Positions 1-10,666 of a DNA stretch of 64,000 nt are shown here, in pieces (the stretch's first letter is position 1; each line of letters opens with the position of its first letter). The stretch spans positions 207,316,731 to 207,380,730 of the forward strand of contig RSEF01000001.1 of assembly GCA_003993805.1 (NCBI GenBank). Direction: 5' to 3'. The notes beneath the pieces are model-generated. The model ran no database searches, was not told the DNA's origin, and saw nothing but the letters and a program-made list of their open reading frames with translations. The translations under genes were made by a program, and so were the position numbers. The stretch comes from Himantopus leucocephalus. Its lineage: Eukaryota; Chordata; Aves; Charadriiformes; Recurvirostridae.

Positions 1-870
1 ATCACAGCCTGATACTTAGGCTCTGGGAGGGTAGGGCAAGTGATGTTGCAGCACTATTCTGTTGCCAGCACTTACCAGCTTCAAAAACCTTAATTATTTT
101 ATCTTGCCATGTTAGATTGTGTGAAACAGTTAAATGTTATTACATATTTACTAATAAAGTAGTCAAAGTTGTAATAAAATTTGCGCAAATCTACTGATCA
201 ATAATGTTTGTTCCATGATTTGTCTTTGTATTCAGTCACAATCTACTTTCTGCACAGGTTTCATTGTGTCATTCCTATGTCAACCGCATTTTTTTCTGGG
301 ATCTGCCTGTACCCATACATCTATCTGTCAACTGTAAAGGAAGAATTAATTTTCCACGTTTTTTCTCCTCTTTCACCCCTCACCCACTTTTATTACTGAG
401 GAATGCACCCATCATCCATCCTACCATTTGCTCAGCCTGCAATTTGGAAGCCTTTTTTCACTTAATTTTCTGTATTCATCCACAGTGCATGATGTAAATC
501 ATGGAGCTTTTTTATTGTATATTTTTTAAAATCAGCCTTTCTTTCTCAAGCTGTTAAACCTGATGCTGCCCCTAAAAATTTCACATTTTCTCTCACATTG
601 AGAGCTGTAGACTTCATTGCTTTCTGTGAAAATGCATACAAACACAGGTGCTGCTATCATGTTTATGAGCCATCACTTTGAATCACTTTTTTCTTTGACT
701 GTATGAAGCAAATGCATTGTTCTTTCTTATGAGAACCTCTGCATTTTAGATCTATACAACCTGCCCACTATCTTATATGCCCCTGATTGTCTCCTTCCTC
801 TCACATTGGTGTTCTCTGCTGTTTGCTACATCTTTAATTTGTGTGTATATCTTCTATATTTTATTCACAG
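1..870 (+). other. KBTBD3: KBTBD3 intron, 3' part
   Basis: This AT-rich stretch has no coding signal I recognise. It ends in a pyrimidine-rich run and the acceptor TTATTCACAG, whose AG is at 869-870, immediately before the terminal KBTBD3 coding exon. An open frame continues upstream of the acceptor to about 806, but those residues do not resemble a BTB domain and are read-through of intron. The exon with the protein's N-terminus lies outside the window. Confidence 0.8.
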
Positions 871-2491
871 AGCCATGTTTGAAGTTAATATGAAAGAACG
901 AGATGATGGCAATGTTACTATTAGTAATCTATCACCCAAGGCAGTGAAAGCTTTTCTTGATTACGCTTACACAGGAAAAACAGAGATAACAAATGATAAT
1001 GTGGAAATGCTCTTCCAACTGTCGTCATTTCTTCAAGTTTCACTCCTTTCCAAAGCTTGCAGTGACTTTCTAATAAAAAGTATCGATCTTGTGAATTGCT
1101 TACAGTTGCTTTCTCTATCAGAAAGTTATGGTTCTGTCCGCTTATTTGATCATGCGCTAGATTTTGTACAGCACCACTTTTCCTTGCTCCTCAGATCAAG
1201 TGATTTTTTGGAGATGAATTTTGAGATATTGCAAAAATGTCTTGAGGCTGATGAACTAAATGTTCCTGAAGAAGAATCAGTGTTGAAAGCTGTCCTTCAA
1301 TGGACCAAACATAACTTAGAAACACGACAGAAATATCTACCTAATTTGATTAAAAAAGTGAGACTACACCAGTTACCTGAAAAGACTTTGCAGGACTTTC
1401 TGCATTCTGAAGAACACTTACTTAAGAGTGCTAATTGCTCAGTAATAATCAATGATGCAGTTAAAAGTGTGCAAAACTTTAGTGGACTGTTTCCAGATGC
1501 TCGTCCTTCAACAACGGAAAAATATATATTTGTTCATAAAACTGATGAAGATGGAGAAAACAGACATACATTCTGCTACAACATCAAAACAGATAAATGG
1601 AAAGAACTACCACATACACACATGATCGATCTTCCAGGGTCAAGTTTATCTAGCTATGGAGAAAAAATATTTATAACCGGAGGATGCAAAGGGAATTGTT
1701 ACAGGACTGTCAGGCTTCATATTGCTGAACCATTTCATGACGCCACTGACCAAACCTGGTGCTACTGTCCGGTCAGCAATGAATTCTCCATAGTGTCAGC
1801 TATGAAAAAACCGAGGACAATGCACACATCTGTTGTAACCTTAAATCAGCTGTTTGTAATAGGTGGAAAGACCAGAGGAGCTCAAGAAACCCGAAGTCTT
1901 TTGGATGTAGAATCCTATAATCCTCTTTCCAAAGACTGGAAATCTGTAAGCCAGTTACCAAGAGGTATCTACTATCCAGAAGCAAGTGCATGTCAGAATA
2001 TAATTTACGTCCTTGGTTCAGAAGTAGAGATTACTGATGCCTTTAATCCATCTCTGGACTGTTTCTTTAAGTACAATGCTATGACGGATCAGTGGTCTGA
2101 GCTTGTAGCAGAATTCGGGCAGTTTTTCCATGCAACTCTAATCAAAGCCGTTCCAGTGAACTGTACATTGTACATATGTGATCTCTCCACGTACAAGGTG
2201 TACAGTTTTTGCCCAGAAACCTGTGTTTGGAAAGGGGAAGGATCTTTTGAATGTGCTGGCTTTAATGCAGGGGCAGTTGGGACAGAAGACAAAATTTATA
2301 TATTAGGTGGTGATTATGCTCCAGAAGAAATCACAGATGAAGTTCAAGTCTACCACAGTAGCAGGTCTGAGTGGGAAGAAGTTTCACCAATGCCAAGAGC
2401 CTTAACTGAGTTTTACTGTCAGGTCATTCAGTTTAATAAATATAGGGACCCCTGGTCATCTGTACTCACAATTTGCTCTGGAGAATTTTGA
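871..2491 (+). CDS. KBTBD3: KBTBD3 terminal coding exon (BTB-BACK-kelch protein)
   Basis: This is the last coding exon of kelch repeat and BTB domain-containing protein 3, a member of the BTB-kelch family, many of which are substrate adaptors for CUL3 ubiquitin ligases. The specific substrate is not known to me. The exon starts on the third base of a split Arg codon (AG|A) after a clean acceptor and codes 539 further residues to a TGA. Residues 1-65 are the end of the BTB domain (AMFEVNMKERDDG, then LDYAYTGK). About 70-170 form the BACK region (SWTKH-like WTKHNLE, then KVRLHQLPE). About 200-520 carry kelch blades with GG or LG turns (FITGGCKG, FVIGGKTRG, YILGGDYAP). The family member is about 610 residues long, so roughly 70 N-terminal residues are encoded upstream of the window. 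The frame is intact. The C-terminus after NKYRDPW differs from the mammalian protein as I remember it. Confidence 0.95.
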
Positions 2492-3359
2492 AACTCCTGA
2501 GTCAAAAGAATTATTTAAATGCACAAGTTTTAGAACAGATTTTTAGGTATTAATTTACAGACAAAAATATGTACTGTTTTGTTTAAATCTTCAGTTTAAA
2601 TCGTATGCTACAGAATTGCTTTTGGAAGAGTCCATTAAATTGTCATTCATCCTAGTCATTATATAGGAATTATTACTTAATTTTATATGCAAGTCTTCTC
2701 TGTAATTACCTGAATACTTTGCAAAATGATATTAGATTTCAAAGAAGCATTGTCATGAGGAATTCATTGTGTAATATGTGCCATTATTTCTGTAATATTT
2801 GCAGTTGTCCCAGCAGACAAATTGCTGAGTGAGAAAACTGACTGTGATACTGTTTTCCCTATGTAACTGAAGTTTAAAAGAAGTCTACATTAGCGTTGTT
2901 TTATTTAGGTCTTTTTATATTCATAAACCTGTAAGAGGAACTCGTCAGCTTTATCTTCTCAGAATGACCTTAGCAAAGGCAAGAGCCAAAGTGACCTTCA
3001 CAGCATTAAAACCAGGTATCTAACTTGAAGAGACTGATAATTCCTGTCATCTTACTTCAGCTCTTCAGTTTTACCAGTTTTGCTCCATCCTTGTGCCTTA
3101 GTAGTAGCTGTACTTTCTGTTTTCATCCCATGAACTGTGGCAAGATGAACTGTGATAACATAGTGCAGAGTGGGGAAGATTTCTACAGGGTGGATGATTC
3201 ATGTGGTATCTTTGCTTCAGTCATGCTGTTAACTAAAGAAAAAAACACTTCAGGATGTTTTATAAAAGAAGTCTTCCATCTCTGAAGTCTCCAGTGCTAT
3301 CTCCTGAGCAGCCACTAGGCTGCTTACAGCAGCAAGCTGTAAAACAAATTTTAGTTGTT
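2492..3359 (+). other. KBTBD3: KBTBD3 3' UTR and flank
   Basis: AT-rich sequence follows the KBTBD3 stop codon, with no coding content I can defend. I see no canonical AATAAA. ATTAAA variants occur at 2634-2639 and around 3005 and could serve as polyadenylation signals, but the transcript end cannot be fixed from sequence. The stretch ends at an assembly gap. Confidence 0.5.
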
Positions 3360-3459
3360 NNNNNNNNNNNNNNNNNNNNNNNNNNNNNNNNNNNNNNNNN
3401 NNNNNNNNNNNNNNNNNNNNNNNNNNNNNNNNNNNNNNNNNNNNNNNNNNNNNNNNNNN
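3360..3459. other. Assembly gap (100 N)
   Basis: This is a run of exactly 100 N, the size often used as a placeholder for a gap of unknown length. The right flank is the 3' end of a CR1 element, so a repeat probably broke the assembly. The true amount of missing sequence is unknown. Confidence 0.97.
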
Positions 3460-3498
3460 TCCAACCTTAACAATTCTATGATTCTATGATTCTATGAT
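3460..3498 (+). mobile_element. CR1 LINE 3' end, truncated by gap
   Basis: TCCAACCTTAACA followed by ATTCTATG repeated about three times is the signature 3' terminus of CR1 non-LTR retrotransposons in sauropsids. Sense is on the + strand. The body of the element is lost in the adjacent N gap. Confidence 0.9.
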
Positions 3499-4211
3499 TG
3501 TTACGGTCTTGACGACTACTGTAATGTGAAAAAAGACTCTTCTAATGGAGTTACTGGATCTAAACTGCTATAGTCTTGTGCCTTCCAAATTCTCTGAAGC
3601 TTTTACACAATTACATCAAAATAGGTTTAACAATCTCACCAGATCAGATCTTCCCATCCATGCGAGTGGTTGCATTTTTACATCAATGTTGCATCGATTT
3701 AAACAATTAGTATCGGGGATAAGGCTGGGTAGAATCAGGGTCTTAGTACTGGAATCCTTACAGGAATAGCTAGAATATACAATAACTTGAAAAGTCATTT
3801 TTTTCAAAGTCTTAGGAAAATAGTACTTTAAAGTCCACTTCAACAGTTTAGCCTTGTTTAACATCTTTAGACACATTAAAGATATATAACTTTAAAAAGA
3901 CATTCAGCGTATGGCCTTTATAACTTTTTAATGTTTGGTGTTAATGGAAGATGATGGATTGGTGAGCTAGGGGAGTGAATCCTCTTTTTAGCCATAAGGA
4001 AAGGCTGACAGCAGTGCACGCTCCGCTGAAGTGTGATGACAGCGTGCTTTAGTCTAATCTAACAGATTCATCCAGATTCTTGGTTACACAAATAATAATA
4101 TGCATTTACGTTTAAGTAAGCAGCTTGGAATATGTGTTGCTACATTTGAATCCACTCTCAATGCAGAGCAGAAAAAAAATTTAGGAAAATTTTGAACTTG
4201 GGAAAATATCG
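3499..4211. other. Intergenic, nothing recognised
   Basis: Unique-looking AT-rich sequence between the KBTBD3 end and an old CR1 copy. Only short spurious open frames occur. No exon, RNA gene or repeat is recognised. Confidence 0.6.
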
Positions 4212-4417
4212 AGGTGGTCAGAACTTGGATGAGTTTGCCCAGAGTGGTTATGCAATCTCAACACTGGAGATACTAAAATTTTGATAGGACTAGCCCTGAA
4301 AAGCCTCTTAAGTTTTGAAGTTGGATCTAACTTCAAAGCTGAACCTTCTTTAAATGGAGGTTTGAAGGAGATGACCTCCAGAGGTCCCTTCTGATGTAAG
4401 TTATTCTGTGATTCTTA
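4212..4417 (+). mobile_element. Old CR1 LINE 3' fragment
   Basis: A degraded match to the CR1 3' region. It includes GTTTGCCCAGAGTGGTTATG, then a GATGACCTCCAGAGGTCCCTTC block, and an ATTCTGTGATTCTTA tail ending near 4417. Order and orientation fit sense on the + strand. Divergence is clearly higher than in the CR1 at 19671. The left boundary is approximate. Confidence 0.75.
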
Positions 4418-7400
4418 TTTACTGGTTTCAGCTTGCCTGACCTTACATTCAATGCAATTGTTATGAAATCAGTAATTATTTGGAATCTGTGACACTTGTC
4501 TCATTTAGAAAAGGAAGTGACTCTAAATTTCTATTTATGATTCCACTGATGACTTCTTGCCCTTAGACATTCCAGCTGAAGTTTAACTGGCTGTCTCATA
4601 CCAATTACACGTTTTGTTGTAACTGTGTTAATTAATCCATGTCTACAACAAGTCTCTGCAGCTCCTTGCAGGCTGCCCTTCTTTTCCTGCTTTTGGCATT
4701 AGAGTAGTAGGTCTATTCTGCCAGCTGAGAGCTTTAGAAGCTGCCTTCTGCTGTAATTGCCTAGTCATGGGTGAAGGTCTGCTAACACTTTGAGATGGCA
4801 GAAGAACACTGGAGTTTCTACAGCAAATTAAAGACTGTTTGCTCTTAATTCTGACATCCAATCAGGGCAGAAGCCAGTACAGAATTACTAAGGAACAGAG
4901 GTGAACAGGTACCACTGTTCTCCTTCACCACGCACAATGATTACAACCAGTTGTGTAAAGCTGTACTCCTTTCCCCAGGCTCTGTTCTCAATTGCACTGG
5001 GGCAAATTCAACTCAGAAGATGTGCATTCAGCTCCCAGAATAGTATCTAGGCAAAATTGAGCAGTAACAAGTGGTTGTGTAAGACTTATTTTGCATGTGA
5101 GGTCCTCAGGCAACCCAGCAAGTCTGTACTGATTTTGAATGTAATAGGTGTTTAATAGGATACACCACCAGTGTGGGAGGTTTGAATGTGTAGAATAAAA
5201 ACCAACTAATATAACAGTGAACATCAAAGCAGGCTTGTCCTACAGTATGATTCACACCGGCTCAGAGGACACTTATTTTGCAGACAAGTCTAATATTGTT
5301 CTAAGTATTAATGTTAAAAGTTGCACTTGATTACATTAAAACTGGAATTATTTTAGAGGCAGGTAAATACATACAGCATTCAGCTCAAGATCAAGATAGC
5401 TAAATGTAGATACCTATAGGAAAAGTATGTGTCTAAGGTCTTTTCATACTCCATGGCGATCTAGTCAATGGAGGCTTGGAAACACCTCAGCCAAACAGAC
5501 TATAGGACACAATTCAGTTACTGTCCCACAGGTACCTGGTACCATTTGAGATGCATTAGGCCATCTAAGACATCTGCATGGGGCTCTTAGATCTGACCCA
5601 GAATCTACAGGAGACTCATGCTTTTCTGGCCTTGCACTAGGAGGCCAGGTTGGATACTTAAAGGCATCTCAAGTGACCCTGAATGCCTAGTTTATGCAGC
5701 AGAAACGAGCCTTCAGTTGATCAGAATAATTCTTTTGATTAGACTCAATTCATTTGCCCATATATGGCTATCCTGTCCTCCTCCTGATTCTCCACGGTGA
5801 CTGAGGTACCTTTAGAAGTGGCAGACAGGACTCAAGGTTGACAGGACCCTTTCTGGACCTGTAGCTGGAGGCCAGGCAGTATGGCCTGGAGCATCCAAAG
5901 TGGCACCAAATCCTCTATGAAGGAAAATGGGTCAGGTTCTGTTGCCTGTGTTATTTTTGAGGGCAAAATATTGGAAAAATATGGATGATATTTGAGTTAA
6001 TGCCTCAACATTAATAGTCCCCTGTAATCCTAGCCTCCTCTGTTTATTTTTTCTCCCTTTGAGCCAGTGATTGCCATGAAGCTGCTAGATGCAAGTGGCT
6101 GAGGAAAGAGCACGGTGGGGGGATGGAGGAGAGCTGAGACCTCTGTGCTGGGGGGCTGGGATGCAGCCCAGCAACTGCCAGGAGCTGCACTGCTGCTTCT
6201 CAGCTCCTTGGAGCATCCCTGATCTAATGACAGAACCTCAGACCCTCTGGAAGACTGGAGACCATGGCATTCCTGAACCTGACCTGAAGAAGGGTACTCC
6301 TCCTTTGGATTATATTTCCTGCACAAGGGAGGAGGATGACATCTGGCACTGATCTTCAAAAGGATGGGGGAAGATGCAGAGAGGAGTGAGAAATGGGTGT
6401 TTCAGGGGGACAAGCAAAAGAAAAAGCATCTGGGGGATGCAAGAGATATGTGAAGATGGTCATAGCAGTTGTACAATGGTTACCCCCTTGGAATAAGACA
6501 ACAGAGTAAGCTGCTGTGGAGAGAGCAGACTGATACCCTAAGATGGCTTTCTCAACCACCTGAATTCTAGTCAACTCTCTCTGCTGTAGCATTTTTGGAT
6601 CTAGTTTTCCTTTTTTAAAAGATTTTGTATCAGTAATATTTTATGACAAGCATTGGGCAAAGTCACAGTCTTCTCTTCACCTCATCTGACCAAGATTTCT
6701 TTGAGCAAAGTGTTCCCTTGCCAAGGACAAGGCTTGGAAGTGGTGAGAGGATGTGATGATTTCTCCCCATGACTGCTGGCCGCATGCCCTTGCTGGGTCA
6801 CGCCACTCCATGGCCATGCTGCTCAGTGGCTGCATTGCTCATGCTGCTCCATTGTGAGTCCTCTCGGTGGGGATCCTCCGTAGTTCCTGACACTGGCCAA
6901 GACATCTCAAAGGACTTGGTGGTCTTGTTACCAAGTGGAAAACCAACTTAGGCACCTAAGAATGGGCTCCATGGAGCAACATCCCTTACTGCAGCGATGG
7001 GCTGTTTACTGAAGGTTAAAGATAAATGTAATGCATTAAAGAGACAGGGGAGCAGATAGGAGAAGTAATACAGGAAGATGGCAAAATATCCCAGGACAGC
7101 ACTGCCACTGCTCACAGTCCTGAAAGAGGAAAGGATGAAGACAAGTGCCTGGAAAAACAGACATACACAGTAAAACAAATAGACTCTCCTCTCCTCACAT
7201 CCTTCGCATCCTTCACACTCAGTCTCCCAATCTGTTACTTTATGAAAAATCAACACACATTTTTGTTTGTTTGTTGTCTTCTTAAAAAAAAAACAAAAAC
7301 AAAACCAACAACAAAACAGAAGTTGCTTTTTAAATTCAGCCGTAAAAAGAAGTGTGAGAGGGAGCTCACAGCTTTACTCAAACAGGAGAAAAACCAGACA

Positions 7401-8599
7401 ACTCACCATTCCAGCCACAGAAACACAAACAGTTCACAGTGACTCGTGAATGAGCTAAACACACCAGCAAAACAAGGATATAAAGTAAGTTTAGTCACAG
7501 AGATTCATTGCAGTGTTAGGCATCTTTTTCTCTAAGGCCCCTGCACACCTTGTAGTCATTGTGCCTTAGGGGAAGCATCATCTTACTTTCACCTTTGCCT
7601 GCACTGCCAAGCTCTGTGTAAGACCTGGTAACCCTGAGTCTAGCTTATAGTCAGTGGAAAGATACAGGCTCTTGCTGCTGTGATTCAGTGGTTTGATGTT
7701 TTAATGTCTACTTTAAGATGAAGTCATTCAGTCTCCTTGATTATTTCCCTCCAGTAACTATAAAGGGTGTCTAGTGTATATGAGGTAAGAAATTCTACAT
7801 TGTCTATACCTCAACTGAAGGTAACACCTGCTTTGCTGCTTTGTAGATGTCTGTATTGCATAGGATGAGCATTGCTTCAGTAGAGCTTTTTGTTTGTCCT
7901 TTGCTGCAGTTGCTGAGGGTTGGTCATTGTTTGGCAGAATTAGGCTCTACCCTGTGCCCACACTCCTCTTCATGAAGGCCTGGAGCCCTGGGGGCTGAGA
8001 GAAGCACCGGCCATGGAGGCTTTGGTGAAATTTAAGTCATCTGAGCATGACCCCTCATGGACCTGGCAAAATCATGAGGGAATTACAGTCTATGATTAAT
8101 CCAAGTTTGATCTGATTTGCCATCCGGGCTCTGGCATGGAGCTGTTACGCTGGTAGCGATGCTTTGGATTTGGAGACCACTGCAGTGTCTAACGTACCCA
8201 AGGAGAATGACCATGGCAGAAGAAAAGACTTGCAACAACTTTGGACCCACAGACGCGCCTGCTCCTCTCGACATTTGGCTTTCAATTCAAATGGTGCCTC
8301 CTAGCCTTTCCCTGGCGTGCACTGAAAGGCTGGTTGAGGAGAACCTAAGTTGCTGGGTACCGACACACTGAATCTATCGCATCAGTCTGAAAGATGGTCA
8401 TTCTTGCTTTCCCGCTCCCTGGTATCTCATCCCTTGAACTATTCAGAGAACAAATCCTATCACTAAATGGTTCCCTAACCTCTCAGAAAGGGTTTTACTG
8501 ACTAATACTAAAATACACAGTGAATAACTATGACAATGCTTTGACAGCTTCAAGTCCCTCCTCCCTAAGGGCTTAAAAGCACTTCACAAACATGCAGGG
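4418..8599. other. Intergenic between convergent KBTBD3 and GRIA4
   Basis: About 4 kb without a gene I can support. Local GC rises around 6040-6360 and 6770-6900, but the overlapping open frames there are short, occur on both strands and match no family I know. An A-rich simple stretch (AAAC-type) lies at 7284-7319. The distal part may be an extended GRIA4 3' UTR. Confidence 0.5.
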
Positions 8600-9675
8600 A
8601 GTCAGACTGTCTCCGATTAGGTCCTGCATCCTGCAGTAAGAAACAAACCACCTTATTTGATTTTGCAGGTGACATCCCTAATGATCAGAAAACAACTCAA
8701 GCTCTGTCGATATTATAAGAACGTTTGTTGTTTTATTCTTTTTGGTGGGTACAAAAACCACAGTTTCTTACACAGAACAAGATTATAAATAATATCTGTA
8801 ACATGAGTGACCCGTACTCTCTTTTGATTCTACACTGCAGACTGATGATGTACTCTAAACATTTTATCATTTTGTTTCTTGTATTAGACAGATGCAAATC
8901 TGTGGAACACAGAATGATGGAACAGAATGAAGGTAACAGCAAACAAGAGGATGACCAACAACTTTTATAAAAAAAAAGTCTCTGAATTTTATTACAGTGA
9001 TGGCATTTTATATCAATTATTGCAATGAATTGTTCCCTAAGATGGTTAGAAAAAAGAATTGTGTTGTCCTCTACTGAATTTACATCAGTTAAAAAGCAAG
9101 CATGTTTCAATATTCCTTTTTCCAAAGAAAATGTAAATAATTTCTTTATTTTTTCACAGGATTTACATATTTATTATTTTCTTATCACAGTTTAGTGATT
9201 CATTTCTACAGCTGAACAGCTGAGTATTCTTCCACTGTATATATTGATGTTCTGGAGACACAGGTTAGCATGTTCATTGACTTCTATAGCTATTTTTCTC
9301 TCTTTGTCAAGACAAAGACCAAAATGTTGTCCTTTCTGAGCATGTTCTTCACAGTTTAATGCGCTAAATTGGCAAGTCTTATTAGTTTTAAGTCCACTCA
9401 AGTGAAATTTGTTGCTGTTAATACACCCTTCCCGGCCCCCTCCCCCCAAGAAAACTAAATTATGAATTTTCCTGATATAAAATCTGAGTTTGGGTTTCCG
9501 AGCTGAGCTCATGCACACATTGTTGCTGATGATGTCTGGCGCATTTGGACGTACTTCCCTTTCTCAGCCAAATTATTAGTTCATCAATGACACTCCTATG
9601 TCGTTACAGTCTGTGCTGTGTTCCCATCAGTCACCAACACAGTTTGATTAAGGCACTCAATTATTTTTTTGGTTT
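8600..9675 (-). other. GRIA4: GRIA4 3' UTR with candidate poly(A) signals
   Basis: This sequence lies directly downstream (in - strand sense) of the long-tail stop codon. The first ~130 nt resemble the mammalian GRIA4 3' UTR as I recall it, including a TAATTGAGTGCCTTAATCAA segment. Canonical AATAAA hexamers on the - strand are at 9175-9170, 9150-9145, 8993-8988 and 8737-8732. Which is used, and how far the UTR extends, cannot be settled from sequence. The lower limit given is a guess. Confidence 0.55.
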
Positions 9676-9840
9676 TTATGGTAGGTCCGATGCAATTACA
9701 GCCAATCCTGAACTTTGTCTAATTGCAGTTCCAGTATGCACGGCCTTCGGGCAGTCGGGAGTCAATACGCGTCCGTTTTCTCCCACACTCCCTGTGATGG
9801 ATAATCTGGCTTTGTTTCTTATGGCTTCAGAAAAGGTAAG
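9676..9840 (-). CDS. GRIA4: GRIA4 last exon, long C-terminal tail
   Basis: This is the final coding exon of GluA4 for the long-tail isoform, the cytoplasmic C-terminus that binds scaffolds and carries trafficking signals. It starts at 9840 after an acceptor reading CCTAG. It encodes 54 residues beginning [17 protein letters not shown] and ending [10 protein letters not shown], then TAA at 9678-9676. Length and sequence agree with the mammalian GluA4 long tail. It joins in frame to the proximal donor of the M4 exon (ending at 16447), after KRMK. When the distal donor is used, this same exon would be 3' UTR, because the stop has already been read. The exon is on the strand opposite KBTBD3. Confidence 0.96.
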
Positions 9841-10644
9841 CTAGGTTTGAAAAAAAGGAGAAAAGAGGAAAGTGTTACAATGTTTCTGTCCTCCAACAAA
9901 CCAGGACACAGCAAACACCAAAATATTAAATTTTAGACATCTGCATTTTTTCATGTTAACATTAAATATAATAATAGTAATCATCATAAATATAATACAT
10001 AGCATTTAAGTCTACTAGGGGAAAAGACTAGAAATTCTGAGGGTAAATTTCATTACAATAAATCATTATTGATTTAAATACAAAATCCAAATTTGATCAA
10101 GAAATTAACAGAAGAGGTAATACCTTAATCTAAACTGCTTCAAACTACATTTATATATAGTGAAATGAGAATCAAGACCTTTTATGATCCTGAAAGCATT
10201 AGCATCTGTGAATAAAGTCATGCACAAGTGTTTATAGCCTTAAACCTTCAACTAAGAATGTCAAGATAAAATTTAAATACTGAAAATTGTTTATAAATTG
10301 CAATAGCTGTATCAGCTATCTTAGTGATAATTCCAAGGATCAAATCTAAAGTAATTATTACTTTTCACAATGCACATATTTAGTATCAGTGAATCTGAAA
10401 CCTGTCCTCAAATCTCTTTTCATATATATATTTTCCTACAATTAGAGAAGGTGGGAACTTTCAAAGGAAACATAGTTTACTGAGAGAAAATAAAATTTTC
10501 TATAGTTTTCTACATTAGGTCTAAATTTTCCACAAGAAGGTTTAAATTTTTGTTACCTCAAAATCTTTACTTTCAGTTAAATCAGAACAAAATATCTTGT
10601 TTAGGGACTAATTGACTTAAGCAAAAAATCTGGATTTGTTAAGC

Positions 10645-10666
10645 TCCCCCCCCCTCCCCCCCCCCC
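10645..10666. repeat. Poly-C tract
   Basis: Nine C, one T, then twelve C on the + strand. In the GRIA4 pre-mRNA this is a G-rich run with potential to form a quadruplex or to bind G-tract splicing factors. Exact length may be unreliable because of homopolymer error. Confidence 0.9.

Noticed and set aside
806..870. KBTBD3 frame extended upstream to a TTG at 806
   Set aside because: The added residues are hydrophobic intron translation, and a good acceptor at 869-870 matches the known exon boundary within the Arg codon.
6030..6359. Overlapping open frames of 109 (-) and 87 (+) codons in a GC-richer patch
   Set aside because: Open frames on both strands of a GC-rich patch are expected by chance. 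No homology is recognised.
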